A stretch of 64,000 nucleotides of DNA, taken from contig NZ_JACYXM010000007.1 in the NCBI RefSeq assembly GCF_014843005.1, forward strand, positions 1,804 to 65,803, in the 5' to 3' direction. Of this stretch, positions 39,668-47,686 are shown in pieces (position 1 is the stretch's first letter; each line of letters opens with the position of its first letter). The stretch is from Rhodanobacter sp. DHG33. GTDB lineage: Bacteria > Pseudomonadota > Gammaproteobacteria > Xanthomonadales > Rhodanobacteraceae. Below the pieces are notes generated by a model. That model was not told the origin of the DNA and did no database searches. It saw only the letters and a list, made by a program, of their open reading frames with translations. The translations under genes and the position numbers were made by a program.

Positions 39668-40091
39668 CGTCATCCGCACCGAGGCCGCACCCGCGCCGGT
39701 GGGTGCGTATCCGCATGCGCGACGTGTGGGCAATCTGCTGTTCCTCTCCGGCGTGGGGCCGCGCCAGCCGGGCAGCAACGCGATCCCCGGCAATGTGCAT
39801 GACGACGACGGCAAGCTCGTCGCGTACGACATCGAGGCGCAGTGCCGGCAGGTGTTCGCCAATGTGCGCGCGGTGCTGGAAGCCAGCGGCGCACGCTGGA
39901 CGGACCTGGTGGACGTCACCGTGTTCCTCACCGACATGGCGCGCGATTTCGCGACCTACAACCGCCTCTACGCCGAGTACTTCGCCGGCGTGGATGCCTG
40001 CCGCACCACGCTGGGCATCACCGCACTGCCCACGCCCATCGCGATCGAGCTGAAATGCGTGGCGGCAATCGATGCTCGCGACTGTTCCTGA
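39660..40091 (+). CDS. 2-aminomuconate deaminase, RidA family
   Basis: RidA/YjgF-fold protein of 143 residues. APVGAYPHARRVGNLLFLSGVGPR and VDVTVFLTDMARDFATYNRLYAEYF are distinctive of the kynurenine-type 2-aminomuconate deaminase, which converts 2-aminomuconate to 4-oxalocrotonate. The usual RidA Arg near the C terminus is not obvious (PTPIAIELKCVAA). GTG start overlaps the carbonic anhydrase stop by eight bases, implying coupling. A strong terminator follows about 60 bases later. Confidence 0.8.
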   Translation: MVDVIRTEAAPAPVGAYPHARRVGNLLFLSGVGPRQPGSNAIPGNVHDDDGKLVAYDIEAQCRQVFANVRAVLEASGARWTDLVDVTVFLTDMARDFATYNRLYAEYFAGVDACRTTLGITALPTPIAIELKCVAAIDARDCS

Positions 40092-40152
40092 GCGCGGGAA
40101 TCAGAGCGCGGCCTGACCGTACTTCCCCCGAAACCCTTGCGCGTGATCCCAT

Positions 40153-40186
40153 AAAAAAACCGCCGGCGAACCGGCGGTTTTTTTTT
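40153..40186. terminator. Bidirectional intrinsic terminator
   Basis: ACCGCCGG and CCGGCGGT arms around CGAA, with an A-run on the left and nine T on the right. It serves the aminomuconate operon (+) and the convergent small-protein gene (-). Confidence 0.92.
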
Positions 40187-40207
40187 ATGTTGCCTGAGCC
40201 TTGGCTA

Positions 40208-40471
40208 TCAGCCCCCGGCGGCCGGCGCGGCAGCGTCGGTCTTCTTCGTGGACTTCTTGTGGCTCTTGCTGCTGTGATGCTTGCTGCCCGACTTGTGATG
40301 CGCGGTCTTGGTACCGGCGGCGTCGGCTGCAGGAGCAGCGGCGGGAGCGGCAGCGGGAGCAGCTGCCGGCGTGGTCTGCGGGGCGGCCGCAGGGGCGGCC
40401 TGCTGGGCGAACACCGAAGCGGACAGGGCCACACCGGCAACGAGCAGGGAAGCGATCGCGAACTTACGCAT
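40208..40471 (-). CDS. Small secreted Ala/Pro-rich, His/Lys-rich protein
   Basis: Protein of 87 residues with a signal peptide (MRKFAIASLLVAGVALSASVFAQ). An Ala/Pro tract follows, then a basic region HHKSGSKHHSSKSHKKSTKK and an AAAPAAGG tail. No domain is recognised. Composition resembles acid-shock or histidine-rich periplasmic proteins, which is only an analogy. Start has GAGG upstream. Single gene with its own terminator. Confidence 0.72.
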   Translation of the reverse strand: MRKFAIASLLVAGVALSASVFAQQAAPAAAPQTTPAAAPAAAPAAAPAADAAGTKTAHHKSGSKHHSSKSHKKSTKKTDAAAPAAGG

Positions 40472-40636
40472 GATGGCAAACCTCGATAATTTTTTGTTGT
40501 ATCGCAGGCCCGGCCGGAACCCGACACCTCGGGCGTTGCGACGTAACCACAATAACAGCACTACAGGGGTACCGAGACTGAACAACGCACAGCTTTTCCG
40601 TTTTGTGCGGACGGCGGATAACCGAGCTTCAGTCTG

Positions 40637-41902
40637 TCAAAGACCGAAGCGCGCGGGTGCGTAAGGCTGCGGATCGATCGCCGGCGTGCCGCCATACAAC
40701 TGGTCGGCCACCAATTCGCCGGTGGCCGCCGACATGCTCACCCCCAGCATGCCGTGTGCCGTGGCCATATGCAGGTTGGACCAGCGTCCGCTCGGACCGA
40801 TGATGGGCACTTCGTCCACGCTCATCGGCCGCCAGCCCCACCATTCCTCCAACTGCTGCGGCCCTTCGGGTTCGTGCAGGCCGGCCGCCGCGCCGCTGCG
40901 CAAGGCATCGAGACGGGCGCGGTTGAGGCCTTCGGCATAACCGGAGAACTCCATCGTGCTGCCCAGCCGGTAACCGCTGGCCCAGGTGGTGACGCATACC
41001 TGCACCTCGCGCAGCACCAGCGCATGGCGCGGCGCACGCGCGGGGCGCGTGTAGGTGATCGAATAGCCCTTTCCCGGCTGCATCGGCAGGCGCAGGTCCA
41101 GCGAGCGCGCCAGCAGCGGCGACCAGGCACCCAATGCCAGCAACACGCGCTCGCCCGCGAAGGCGCCTCGCGAAGTGCGCACCTGTGCGATGCGCTTTCC
41201 GTCGGTCTCGAAGCCTTCGATGCGCGTACCGCTTTCGATCACGCCGCCCAGCTCGAGCACGCGGCGCGCCAGCTCCGCAGCATAGCGGTCCGGGCGCAAC
41301 CGCGCGTCGCCGGGATGGAACAGGCCGCCGGCCACGCCAGGCTTCAATGCCGGTTCCCTCGCCTCCACCGTATCGCCGCGCAGGCGCTGCACTTCGATGC
41401 CCAGACGGTCGAGCACGGCCGCATGGTGACGTTCGTCGGCCGCCATCGCCCGGGCAGTGCGGTACACGTACAGCTCGCCTTCCTCGGCGAACTCGCAATC
41501 CAGCCCTTCGTCGCGCACGAGTTCGGCCAGTCGCCGGCGTGAACGCTGCAGGATCGCCGAACGCGCGGCTGCCGCGCGATGGAAGTCCGTCCAGTTGCAG
41601 TGCCGTGCGAAGCCCAGCAGCCACCGCAGGCGCGGGCCGTCGAGACGGGGATTGAGGTAGAGCGGCGCGTCGGCGTGCAGTATCGAACGCATGGCCACGC
41701 CCAGCGTGCCCGGCATCGCCAACGGCGCGGCGTGGCTGGGCGTGATCGTGCCGCAGTTGCCGTGGGAGGCGCCGCATCCCGGCGCGCCCTGCTCCAGCAC
41801 CCGCACCGTTACTCCCTTGCGCAGCAGGTGCAGCGCGCAGGCCAGGCCGATCACGCCACCGCCAAGTATCAGTACATCTACATCCGCACGAGTCGCATTC
41901 AT
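40637..41902 (-). CDS. dadA: D-amino acid dehydrogenase (DadA-like FAD oxidoreductase)
   Basis: DAO-family flavoprotein of 421 residues that would oxidise D-amino acids such as D-alanine and pass electrons to the respiratory chain. The FAD loop VLILGGGVIGLACALHLLRKG is at the N terminus. GCGASHGNCGTITPSH is typical of DadA, and the C-terminal GPSGRWSNLHMATAHGMLGVSMS contacts FAD. The N-terminal methionine in MNATRAD was chosen because the FAD fold starts right after it. No alanine racemase is adjacent; alr is at 29.4 kb. Confidence 0.85.
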   Translation of the reverse strand: MNATRADVDVLILGGGVIGLACALHLLRKGVTVRVLEQGAPGCGASHGNCGTITPSHAAPLAMPGTLGVAMRSILHADAPLYLNPRLDGPRLRWLLGFARHCNWTDFHRAAAARSAILQRSRRRLAELVRDEGLDCEFAEEGELYVYRTARAMAADERHHAAVLDRLGIEVQRLRGDTVEAREPALKPGVAGGLFHPGDARLRPDRYAAELARRVLELGGVIESGTRIEGFETDGKRIAQVRTSRGAFAGERVLLALGAWSPLLARSLDLRLPMQPGKGYSITYTRPARAPRHALVLREVQVCVTTWASGYRLGSTMEFSGYAEGLNRARLDALRSGAAAGLHEPEGPQQLEEWWGWRPMSVDEVPIIGPSGRWSNLHMATAHGMLGVSMSAATGELVADQLYGGTPAIDPQPYAPARFGL

Positions 41903-41993
41903 GGGGCGATTGTAGCCGGCTGCCGCGTTGCAGCATGCGTATGACAGGGACTGCGGGCACCATGCGCCAAGCCCACTAACCCAAGGCATCGGC

Positions 41994-43322
41994 GTGCATC
42001 TCAAACTCGCCATTCGTGATGTCCTTTTCGTCGCCCTGCTGGTTTGCACCAGCGGCCACGCGCAGTCGTTCAATCCTTCTGAACTGAGGCTGCTGCACGA
42101 GATCGGGAGTGCGCCGAACACCCTGGCCCGCTACCAGTACCTGGTCCGCGAAGTGCCATCGTTGTCGCCCAACGATCGCGTGCTCGGACTGCAATTCCTG
42201 TCTTTCTCGCAGGACGAGCTCGGCCTCTACGATCAGGCCGTCTTCAGCTTCCCGCTGAAGGACAGCTTGCCCGCCGACCTGGCCCTGCCGTCACCCGCAG
42301 ACTGGAAAGCGGCCGACGCCGTCGATGCCATCGCCACGCTCGCCGCGCAGCAGCGCATCGTGATGGTCAACGAGGCGCATCACAACGCGCACACCCGCAT
42401 GCTCACGCTGGCGCTGCTGCCACGACTGCACGCGCTCGGTTTCAATTACTTTGCCGCTGAGGCGTTGAGCGACAACGACCCCGACCTGGCCAAGCGCGGC
42501 TACCCCATCCGCAAGAGCGGCACGGAATACCTGCTCGATCCGCTGTATGGCGATATCGTCCGCGAAGCGATCCGGCTGGGATTCGTCATCGTGCCCTACG
42601 ACAACGCGCTCACCGGACAGGCTCGCGAAGATGCGCAAGCGAAGACCCTGTACAAACAGGTGTTTGCGAAAGATCCCCACGCGCGGCTGTTCGTGCATGC
42701 CGGCTATGCCCACATCGACAAGGTTCCGGGGCGTCTGGGCGAATTGCATCCGATGGCCATGCAACTGGAAAAACTGACCGGCTTGGTCCCGTTGTCCATC
42801 GACCAGACTGATTTCATCGAAACCGGCGTCGACGCCTCGGATGCTTATCACCAGCTCGTACGCGCGTTTCCATCCAACGAGCCCGAGATATTGCTCAACC
42901 GCCAGACCGGCCGACCGTGGACAGCACGCCCGACTGCCTATGACGTCAACGTGATCCTGCCGCCCGCCCTGAGCATCAACGCCTTCGGCAAGTACAAATA
43001 CGGCTATTCGATCAACGCCATTGACGCCGGCCTGCCCCACATCCACGACCAAAATGCCATGCAACGGGCAACCTGGCTCACGCTGGGCGGAACGCGGCAT
43101 CCGTATCCGATCAGTGCAGCGCTCTGCCGCGGGGCCATTCCCTGCGTGGTCGAGGCCATACACGCCGGCGAACCGGATGATGCCATCTCTGCCGACCGCT
43201 ACGCCTTCATGGGCTTCAACGAAACCGCTGATCTTTATCTGTACCCCGGGCACTACCGGTTGCGTGCATGGACCACCGACGGCAGCACGCGGTCGGAGCA
43301 CGACTTCGACGTCTCTCCATAG
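41994..43322 (+). CDS. Exported ChaN/EreA-like protein, unknown substrate
   Basis: Secreted protein of 442 residues. The GTG start (AAGG eight bases upstream) gives a clean signal peptide HLKLAIRDVLFVALLVCTSGHAQ. The centre carries RIVMVNEAHHNAHTR with a Glu-x-His-His motif and later FVHAGYAHI, a pattern seen in the ChaN/TraB/erythromycin-esterase superfamily where His and Glu bind metal or act on esters. The C-terminal 120 residues do not match anything I recognise. Monocistronic; the next gene is the BlaI-type regulator. Confidence 0.65.
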   Translation: MHLKLAIRDVLFVALLVCTSGHAQSFNPSELRLLHEIGSAPNTLARYQYLVREVPSLSPNDRVLGLQFLSFSQDELGLYDQAVFSFPLKDSLPADLALPSPADWKAADAVDAIATLAAQQRIVMVNEAHHNAHTRMLTLALLPRLHALGFNYFAAEALSDNDPDLAKRGYPIRKSGTEYLLDPLYGDIVREAIRLGFVIVPYDNALTGQAREDAQAKTLYKQVFAKDPHARLFVHAGYAHIDKVPGRLGELHPMAMQLEKLTGLVPLSIDQTDFIETGVDASDAYHQLVRAFPSNEPEILLNRQTGRPWTARPTAYDVNVILPPALSINAFGKYKYGYSINAIDAGLPHIHDQNAMQRATWLTLGGTRHPYPISAALCRGAIPCVVEAIHAGEPDDAISADRYAFMGFNETADLYLYPGHYRLRAWTTDGSTRSEHDFDVSP

Positions 43323-43353
43323 CCATTGTTTGCATTTGAGAAGTGACGCACGT

Positions 43354-43370
43354 AGTGTGTGAACCACACT
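43354..43370. promoter_or_regulatory. Candidate BlaI-type operator
   Basis: AGTGTG and CACACT arms with a five-base spacer, 24 bases upstream of the blaI-like ATG. With TTGTTT at about 43327 as a -35, it would overlap the -10 region, as expected for autorepression. It does not match the staphylococcal TACA/TGTA core exactly. Confidence 0.45.
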
Positions 43371-43393
43371 CGTAATCCAATGCGGGCAAGCTT

Positions 43394-43780
43394 ATGGCCA
43401 ACCCCAAGACCCCGATCAGCGAAGCCGAAAGCCGCGTCATGGAGGCGCTGTGGCGCAAGGCGCCGCAGAGTTCGGAGGACATCGTCGCCACTGTGCAGCA
43501 GGACAGCGACTGGCACGAAAAGACCATACGCACCCTGCTCGGCCGCCTGCTCGGCAAGGGTGCGGTGAGCGCGGAGAAGGATGGCCGGCGCTACCTGTAT
43601 TCGCCCATGCTGACCCGCGAACAGTGGCAGTCGCAGGAAAGCCGCAGCCTGCTCGATCGCGTGTTCGGCGGTCGGCTCAGCCCCTTGCTGGCGCATTTCA
43701 GCGAACACGAAAAGCTGGCGGCGAAGGACATCGCCGAACTGCGCAAATTGCTGGATGCCATCGAGAAGAAGGAGCGCTGA
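43394..43780 (+). CDS. BlaI/MecI/CopY-family transcriptional repressor
   Basis: Winged-helix repressor of 128 residues. ISEAESRVMEALWRKAPQSSEDIVATV and KTIRTLLGRLLGKGAVSAEKDGRRYLYSPML are the family's DNA-binding core, followed by a dimerisation helix region (LLDRVFGGRLSPLLAHFSE). In staphylococci such repressors are cleaved after the BlaR1/MecR1 sensor protease is activated. Here the adjacent M56 protease begins one base after the stop codon. A candidate operator lies upstream. Confidence 0.93.
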   Translation: MANPKTPISEAESRVMEALWRKAPQSSEDIVATVQQDSDWHEKTIRTLLGRLLGKGAVSAEKDGRRYLYSPMLTREQWQSQESRSLLDRVFGGRLSPLLAHFSEHEKLAAKDIAELRKLLDAIEKKER

Positions 43781-43781
43781 C

Positions 43782-45014
43782 ATGGAAGTCCTGCCGCTGC
43801 GCAGCCTGCTGTTCGTCACCCTGGCGTTGATGTTGGTCTTGCTGATGCGGCGCCCTGCACGGCTCCTTTTCGGTGCGGGTCCGGCCTTCGGTCTATGGCT
43901 GTTGCCGGTGACGGCGCTGCTGCTGCCATACCTGCCCGAGCTGCCCGCGCACTGGTTCGTGCTGCCGGCCATTCGCGCGCTGCCCGAGACCATCGCCCGC
44001 ATTGCTGTCGCACCGCAGACCACCGGATCCACGCCTTGGCTGCCGTGGCTGTGGCTGGCCGGCACGACTGCGATGGCACTGCGACTGGTCGTGCACTACC
44101 TGCGGCTGCGCCGCCAAAGCCGCCCCATGCCGGTGGCGATGACCATGCACCTGCGGCACGATCTGGCGGGCCTCGATCCGCGCCGGCTGCGCCTGCACCC
44201 GGCCGGCCCCGCCCTGCTGTGGGCGCCGCGCAGCCTGCTGCTGTTGCCGGCGGATTTTCTCGAGCGCTTCGATGCCAGCGAGCGCCGCATGGTGCTGCGC
44301 CACGAATTGACCCATCTGCGCCGCGGCGACGCGCTGTGGAGCCTCGTTGCCGAGCTGGCGTTCGCGTTGCTGTGGTTTCACCCGCTGGCGTGGCTGGCGC
44401 GTCCGTGCTTCCGGCTCGACCAGGAACTGGCCTGCGACGAGCGCGTGCTGCGCGACGCGCCACGCGACGAAGCCGGCTATGCCCACACCTTGCTGCATAG
44501 CGTCGGCCTGGCCCCCATGCCGGCGTTGATCCCCTGGTTCGACCGGCCCCAGCTGAAAGAGCGGCTGGTCATGATCCAGCGCCAGCGCCCCGGCGCCGCG
44601 CGCCGCCGTGCGGGCTATCTCGTGCTCGCCGCGCTGTTGGCGGCCAGCGCGTTTGTCGTGCAGGCCGCCACGAAGGCCCAGGAAAACCAAGCACCCGCAT
44701 CGGATCTCGCCTTCAACGCGCGGATTACGCCGCACTACCCCGAGTCGGCGATCAGGAACAAGGAACAGGGCACGGTCGTCCTCAAGATTCTGGTCGGCAA
44801 GGACGGCAGCCCGCTCACGATCACCATCGATCCGGCGACGGAGGCTTCACCTGTACTTGCCAGGGCAGCCATCGAAACCGCCGAACGGTGGCGTTTCAGC
44901 CCGGAGACGGTGGATGGCAAGCCGGTCAAGGGTTACGCACGCGTGCCTGTCACATTCGTCCTGAATCCGCTGCCCGACAAGCCCGCCAAAACTTCCCCCA
45001 GCGCCGCAAGCTGA
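43782..45014 (+). CDS. M56-family membrane metallopeptidase with C-terminal TonB domain
   Basis: BlaR1/MecR1-like integral membrane protease of 410 residues. It has N-terminal helices, the zinc motif HELTH (174-178), and DQELACDERVL with a likely third ligand Glu. It lacks a penicillin-binding sensor domain. After a last membrane segment (LVLAALLAASAFVVQA) comes a TonB C-terminal fold (ITPHYPESAIRNKEQGTVVLKILVGKDG...AIETAERWRFSPE). Paired with the BlaI repressor one base away, it probably forms a sensor-protease/repressor switch with an unusual periplasmic sensor. Confidence 0.9.
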   Translation: MEVLPLRSLLFVTLALMLVLLMRRPARLLFGAGPAFGLWLLPVTALLLPYLPELPAHWFVLPAIRALPETIARIAVAPQTTGSTPWLPWLWLAGTTAMALRLVVHYLRLRRQSRPMPVAMTMHLRHDLAGLDPRRLRLHPAGPALLWAPRSLLLLPADFLERFDASERRMVLRHELTHLRRGDALWSLVAELAFALLWFHPLAWLARPCFRLDQELACDERVLRDAPRDEAGYAHTLLHSVGLAPMPALIPWFDRPQLKERLVMIQRQRPGAARRRAGYLVLAALLAASAFVVQAATKAQENQAPASDLAFNARITPHYPESAIRNKEQGTVVLKILVGKDGSPLTITIDPATEASPVLARAAIETAERWRFSPETVDGKPVKGYARVPVTFVLNPLPDKPAKTSPSAAS

Positions 45015-45073
45015 GAAACGAGCTTCAAAACGCCCCAAAGTCAATTGATTTGAATATGTTTTATCACCCTGAT

Positions 45074-45100
45074 AACCTCGGCGCAGCCCACGCCGAGGTT
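45074..45100 (+). promoter_or_regulatory. Hairpin covering the ribosome-binding site of the NlpC/P60 gene
   Basis: AACCTCGGCG and CGCCGAGGTT arms (10 bp, perfect) with a seven-base loop. The 3' arm contains GAGG, which is the only Shine-Dalgarno for the GTG at 45106 (seven bases away), so the folded mRNA would hide it. Confidence 0.6.
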
Positions 45101-45105
45101 GTCCG

Positions 45106-45669
45106 GTGAACCCGCCGTCCGTCGCCCGATCCGCAGCTTCACCCACGCGCATCGCCCGCCTCGCGCTGCTGGTCGTCGCCATCGTCCTGCTTGCCGCGTG
45201 CGCCAGCGCGCCGCGCCGCGCCGCATCCATCGCCGCCACCGAATCCGCCCTCGCCAACGAACCGGCACGCGGCCCCGAAGGCGAGACCGCGGCTGCCAAC
45301 GACGTGCTGTTCCGCGCCATGGCCCTGGTCGGCACGCCCTATCACTGGGGCGGCAATACGCCAGCAGGCGGCTTCGATTGCAGCGGCCTGGTCGGCTACA
45401 TCTACCGCAACGCCACCGGCCTGCAGTTGCCGCGCACCTCGGGCGAGATGGCCGACATGGACGTGCGCAAGGTCAAGCGCATGACGCAGCTGGTCAGCGG
45501 CGACCTGGTGTTCTTCGGCAGCCGCGGCCGCATCAGCCACGTCGGCGTCTACGTGGGCAAGGGCCGCTTCGTGCACGCGCCCAACAGCGGCGGCACCGTC
45601 CGTCTGGACGACATCGACGGGCCGTACTGGCGCGACCATTTCGCCTACGCGAGACGAGTGCTGGATTGA
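45106..45669 (+). CDS. NlpC/P60-family lipoprotein (peptidoglycan endopeptidase)
   Basis: Outer-membrane or periplasmic cell-wall hydrolase of 187 residues. The signal peptide has a lipobox LLAAC (Cys32). The catalytic triad residues are visible as Cys92 (GGFDCSGLVGYIY), His145 (ISHVGVYV) and His157 (FVHAPN). NlpC/P60 enzymes cut the D-Glu-DAP peptide bond. The GTG start has GAGG seven bases upstream, and that site is inside a perfect hairpin. Possible functional link to the preceding BlaI/M56 pair. Confidence 0.92.
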   Translation: MNPPSVARSAASPTRIARLALLVVAIVLLAACASAPRRAASIAATESALANEPARGPEGETAAANDVLFRAMALVGTPYHWGGNTPAGGFDCSGLVGYIYRNATGLQLPRTSGEMADMDVRKVKRMTQLVSGDLVFFGSRGRISHVGVYVGKGRFVHAPNSGGTVRLDDIDGPYWRDHFAYARRVLD

Positions 45670-45727
45670 GCTTGCTCCGCCCGGCAAGCTTCGTCACTTT
45701 CTTTGCACTCGGACAGAACACGTTTTG

Positions 45728-46507
45728 ATGGAATCCCTGCCTTTCTGGATCGGCCAGCACGTATTGATGCTGTGGGCGCTGGTGCTGATCCTTGCCTTGC
45801 TCTCCGGTGATCTTGTCTGGCGCATGGTGCATCGCCGCCAGCTGGCCGCCGCCCACAAAAGCGGCAGACTCGCATTGCGGCCGCGCACCGCGCTTGTGCT
45901 GATGGCGCTGTTCGGCACGCTGTTCGCGCTGCTGTTCCGGGCGGTGTGGAAGCAGACGGCGCTGGTCGATTTCGATGCCGCGCTGGCGCAGTCGCTGCAC
46001 GATCGGCTCCCGACGGGCGTGCTCATCGTGGTCGCCATCGTCACCCACATCGGCGAGCCCGCACTGCTGGCCGTCGCCGGCGCCGTGGTGGCCGCATTGC
46101 TGGCATCGCGACGGAACTGGCGGATGTGCATACCCTGGTGCGTGGCGCTGGGCGGCGCGATCATCAGTGGCGAATTGGCGAAACACATCGTGAAGCGTGC
46201 CCGCCCTTTCGACGGCCACGCCTTCGTGGTGGAAACCGGTTACAGCTTTCCCAGCGGCCATTCCTTCATGAGCATGGTGTTTTTCGGCATGCTGGCGTGG
46301 CTGCTGCTGCGCGCATTGCTGCCACGCCATCACCGCATCGCGGTCGCCGTCGCCGTAGGGCTCGTCACCGTCGTCGGCATCAGCCGCGTGGTGCTGCAGG
46401 CGCACTACCTCAGCGATGTCCTGGCCGGCTATGCGCTGGGTGCGTTCTGGCTGGTGCTGGGGATCGCGATGGCGGAGTCGATGCGCCGGGACGCCGGGGC
46501 GCGGTAG
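45728..46507 (+). CDS. PAP2-family membrane phosphatase
   Basis: Integral membrane lipid phosphatase of 259 residues with six hydrophobic segments. The three PAP2 signature motifs are present as KHIVKRARPF, SFPSGHSF and SRVVLQAHYLSDVLAGY. Candidates for substrate are undecaprenyl diphosphate, phosphatidylglycerophosphate or lipid A; not decidable. TTG at 45725 adjacent to the ATG is an alternative start. Confidence 0.9.
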   Translation: MESLPFWIGQHVLMLWALVLILALLSGDLVWRMVHRRQLAAAHKSGRLALRPRTALVLMALFGTLFALLFRAVWKQTALVDFDAALAQSLHDRLPTGVLIVVAIVTHIGEPALLAVAGAVVAALLASRRNWRMCIPWCVALGGAIISGELAKHIVKRARPFDGHAFVVETGYSFPSGHSFMSMVFFGMLAWLLLRALLPRHHRIAVAVAVGLVTVVGISRVVLQAHYLSDVLAGYALGAFWLVLGIAMAESMRRDAGAR

Positions 46508-46541
46508 TTGCCTTAAACTCGCCTCCTGCCCGCCATTGGAC

Positions 46542-46964
46542 ATGCGCATGCGCTCCTGGAAGCCGCTGCTCACGCTAGCAGTCGTCGTCATCGCCGTGCT
46601 GCTGTGGAACCGGTTCACGGGCACGCCGCCGCCGGCGGCACCCGCATCCGCGGCTGCGACTGCGGCGAGCTCCAGCGACACCAGCACACTGCCCGGTTTC
46701 CTGCCGCCCGAAGCGCGCGACACGCTGGCGCTGATCGCGCGTGGCGGCCCGTTCCCGCACAGCCAGGACGGCGTGGTGTTCGGCAACTACGAACACCTGC
46801 TCCCGGAACAGCCGCGCGGCTACTACCACGAATACACGGTGGAAACGCCGGGAGCGCGCACGCGCGGCACGCGCCGCATCATCACCGGTGGCACACCGCC
46901 CGAGGCGTACTACTACACTGACGACCACTACCGCAGCTTCCGCCAGTTCTCGGTTCCCCGATGA
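46542..46964 (+). CDS. Exported barnase-like guanyl-specific ribonuclease
   Basis: Protein of 140 residues with an N-terminal hydrophobic segment (LLTLAVVVIAVLLW) for export or anchoring and a Pro/Ala/Ser linker. A barnase/RNase N1 domain follows: FPHSQDGVVFGNYEHLLPEQPRG, then YYHEYTVETPGARTRGTRRI (Glu97 and the Arg pair) and YYYTDDHYRSF with His129. These align with barnase Glu73, Arg83/87 and His102. The barstar-type inhibitor is encoded next, 262 bases away. Confidence 0.85.
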   Translation: MRMRSWKPLLTLAVVVIAVLLWNRFTGTPPPAAPASAAATAASSSDTSTLPGFLPPEARDTLALIARGGPFPHSQDGVVFGNYEHLLPEQPRGYYHEYTVETPGARTRGTRRIITGGTPPEAYYYTDDHYRSFRQFSVPR

Positions 46965-47226
46965 ACGTACAACCGCCAGGTCCCGCCCATGTTTTCCGAG
47001 CTCGCCTCGCGGAGAACCATGGGCGCGCAGATCCGGTGAGGACGGACGAGTGGCTCCCTGTTCATTGCCGTGCCGTGGCAGTCAGGCAAAGAAAGCCGGC
47101 TTGCGCAGCGACCCTCGCAACACGGCCATGCAGCGGCATACGGCTTGGCGTGGCGGTCAGCGAGGCGTGGCACTACGCATCAGCATCGAACGACCGCCCG
47201 ATGGCAGCGCACGGGACGGAAAGGCC
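46965..47226. other. Non-coding gap between RNase and barstar genes
   Basis: 262 bases without a gene. It contains an imperfect inverted repeat near 46985-47025 (CCCATG...CATGGG). The gap means the two genes need not share one tight transcript, and barstar may have its own promoter. Confidence 0.4.
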
Positions 47227-47658
47227 ATGAACAGGCCCTGGGATCCCGACCTCACCCGCCCCAGCCAGAACGGCGTGTATTTCGTGGCCGATGCCGATCT
47301 CGTGCGTCTGGCCGATACCGCCACGCATGCGGAACTGGCCGTGTACCGCACCGACCTCGCCGGCTGCTATGGCAAGACCGGACTGCTGCAGCGGCTTGCC
47401 GCTTCACTGGCCCTGCCGGCGGATTTCGGCCACAACTGGGATGCGCTGGCCGACAGCCTGCGCGACCTCGACAATCTGCCGGCGCACGGCCGCGTGCTGC
47501 TGTTCGAACATACCGACGAGTTGCACCACAACGCGGAGCAGGATTTCGACGTGCTCCTGGGCATCCTCGACGACGCCGCCACCTTCGCGCAGGACGCGGA
47601 CCGCCCGTTCTTCGCCTTCCTCGCCCTGCCCGAAAGCTCTGCCGGCGCTGGCCGATAG
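47227..47658 (+). CDS. Barstar-family ribonuclease inhibitor
   Basis: Cytosolic inhibitor of 143 residues. The barstar core AGCYGKTGLLQRLAASLALPADFGHNWDALADSLRDLDNLP contains the conserved FGxNWDAL motif, with Asp and Glu residues that would occupy the RNase active site. It has no signal peptide, so it protects the cytoplasm while the RNase is exported. Start ATG has GGAAAGG upstream. Confidence 0.92.
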   Translation: MNRPWDPDLTRPSQNGVYFVADADLVRLADTATHAELAVYRTDLAGCYGKTGLLQRLAASLALPADFGHNWDALADSLRDLDNLPAHGRVLLFEHTDELHHNAEQDFDVLLGILDDAATFAQDADRPFFAFLALPESSAGAGR

Positions 47659-47686
47659 CCGCGCCCGGCCCTCCATCAGGAACCCC

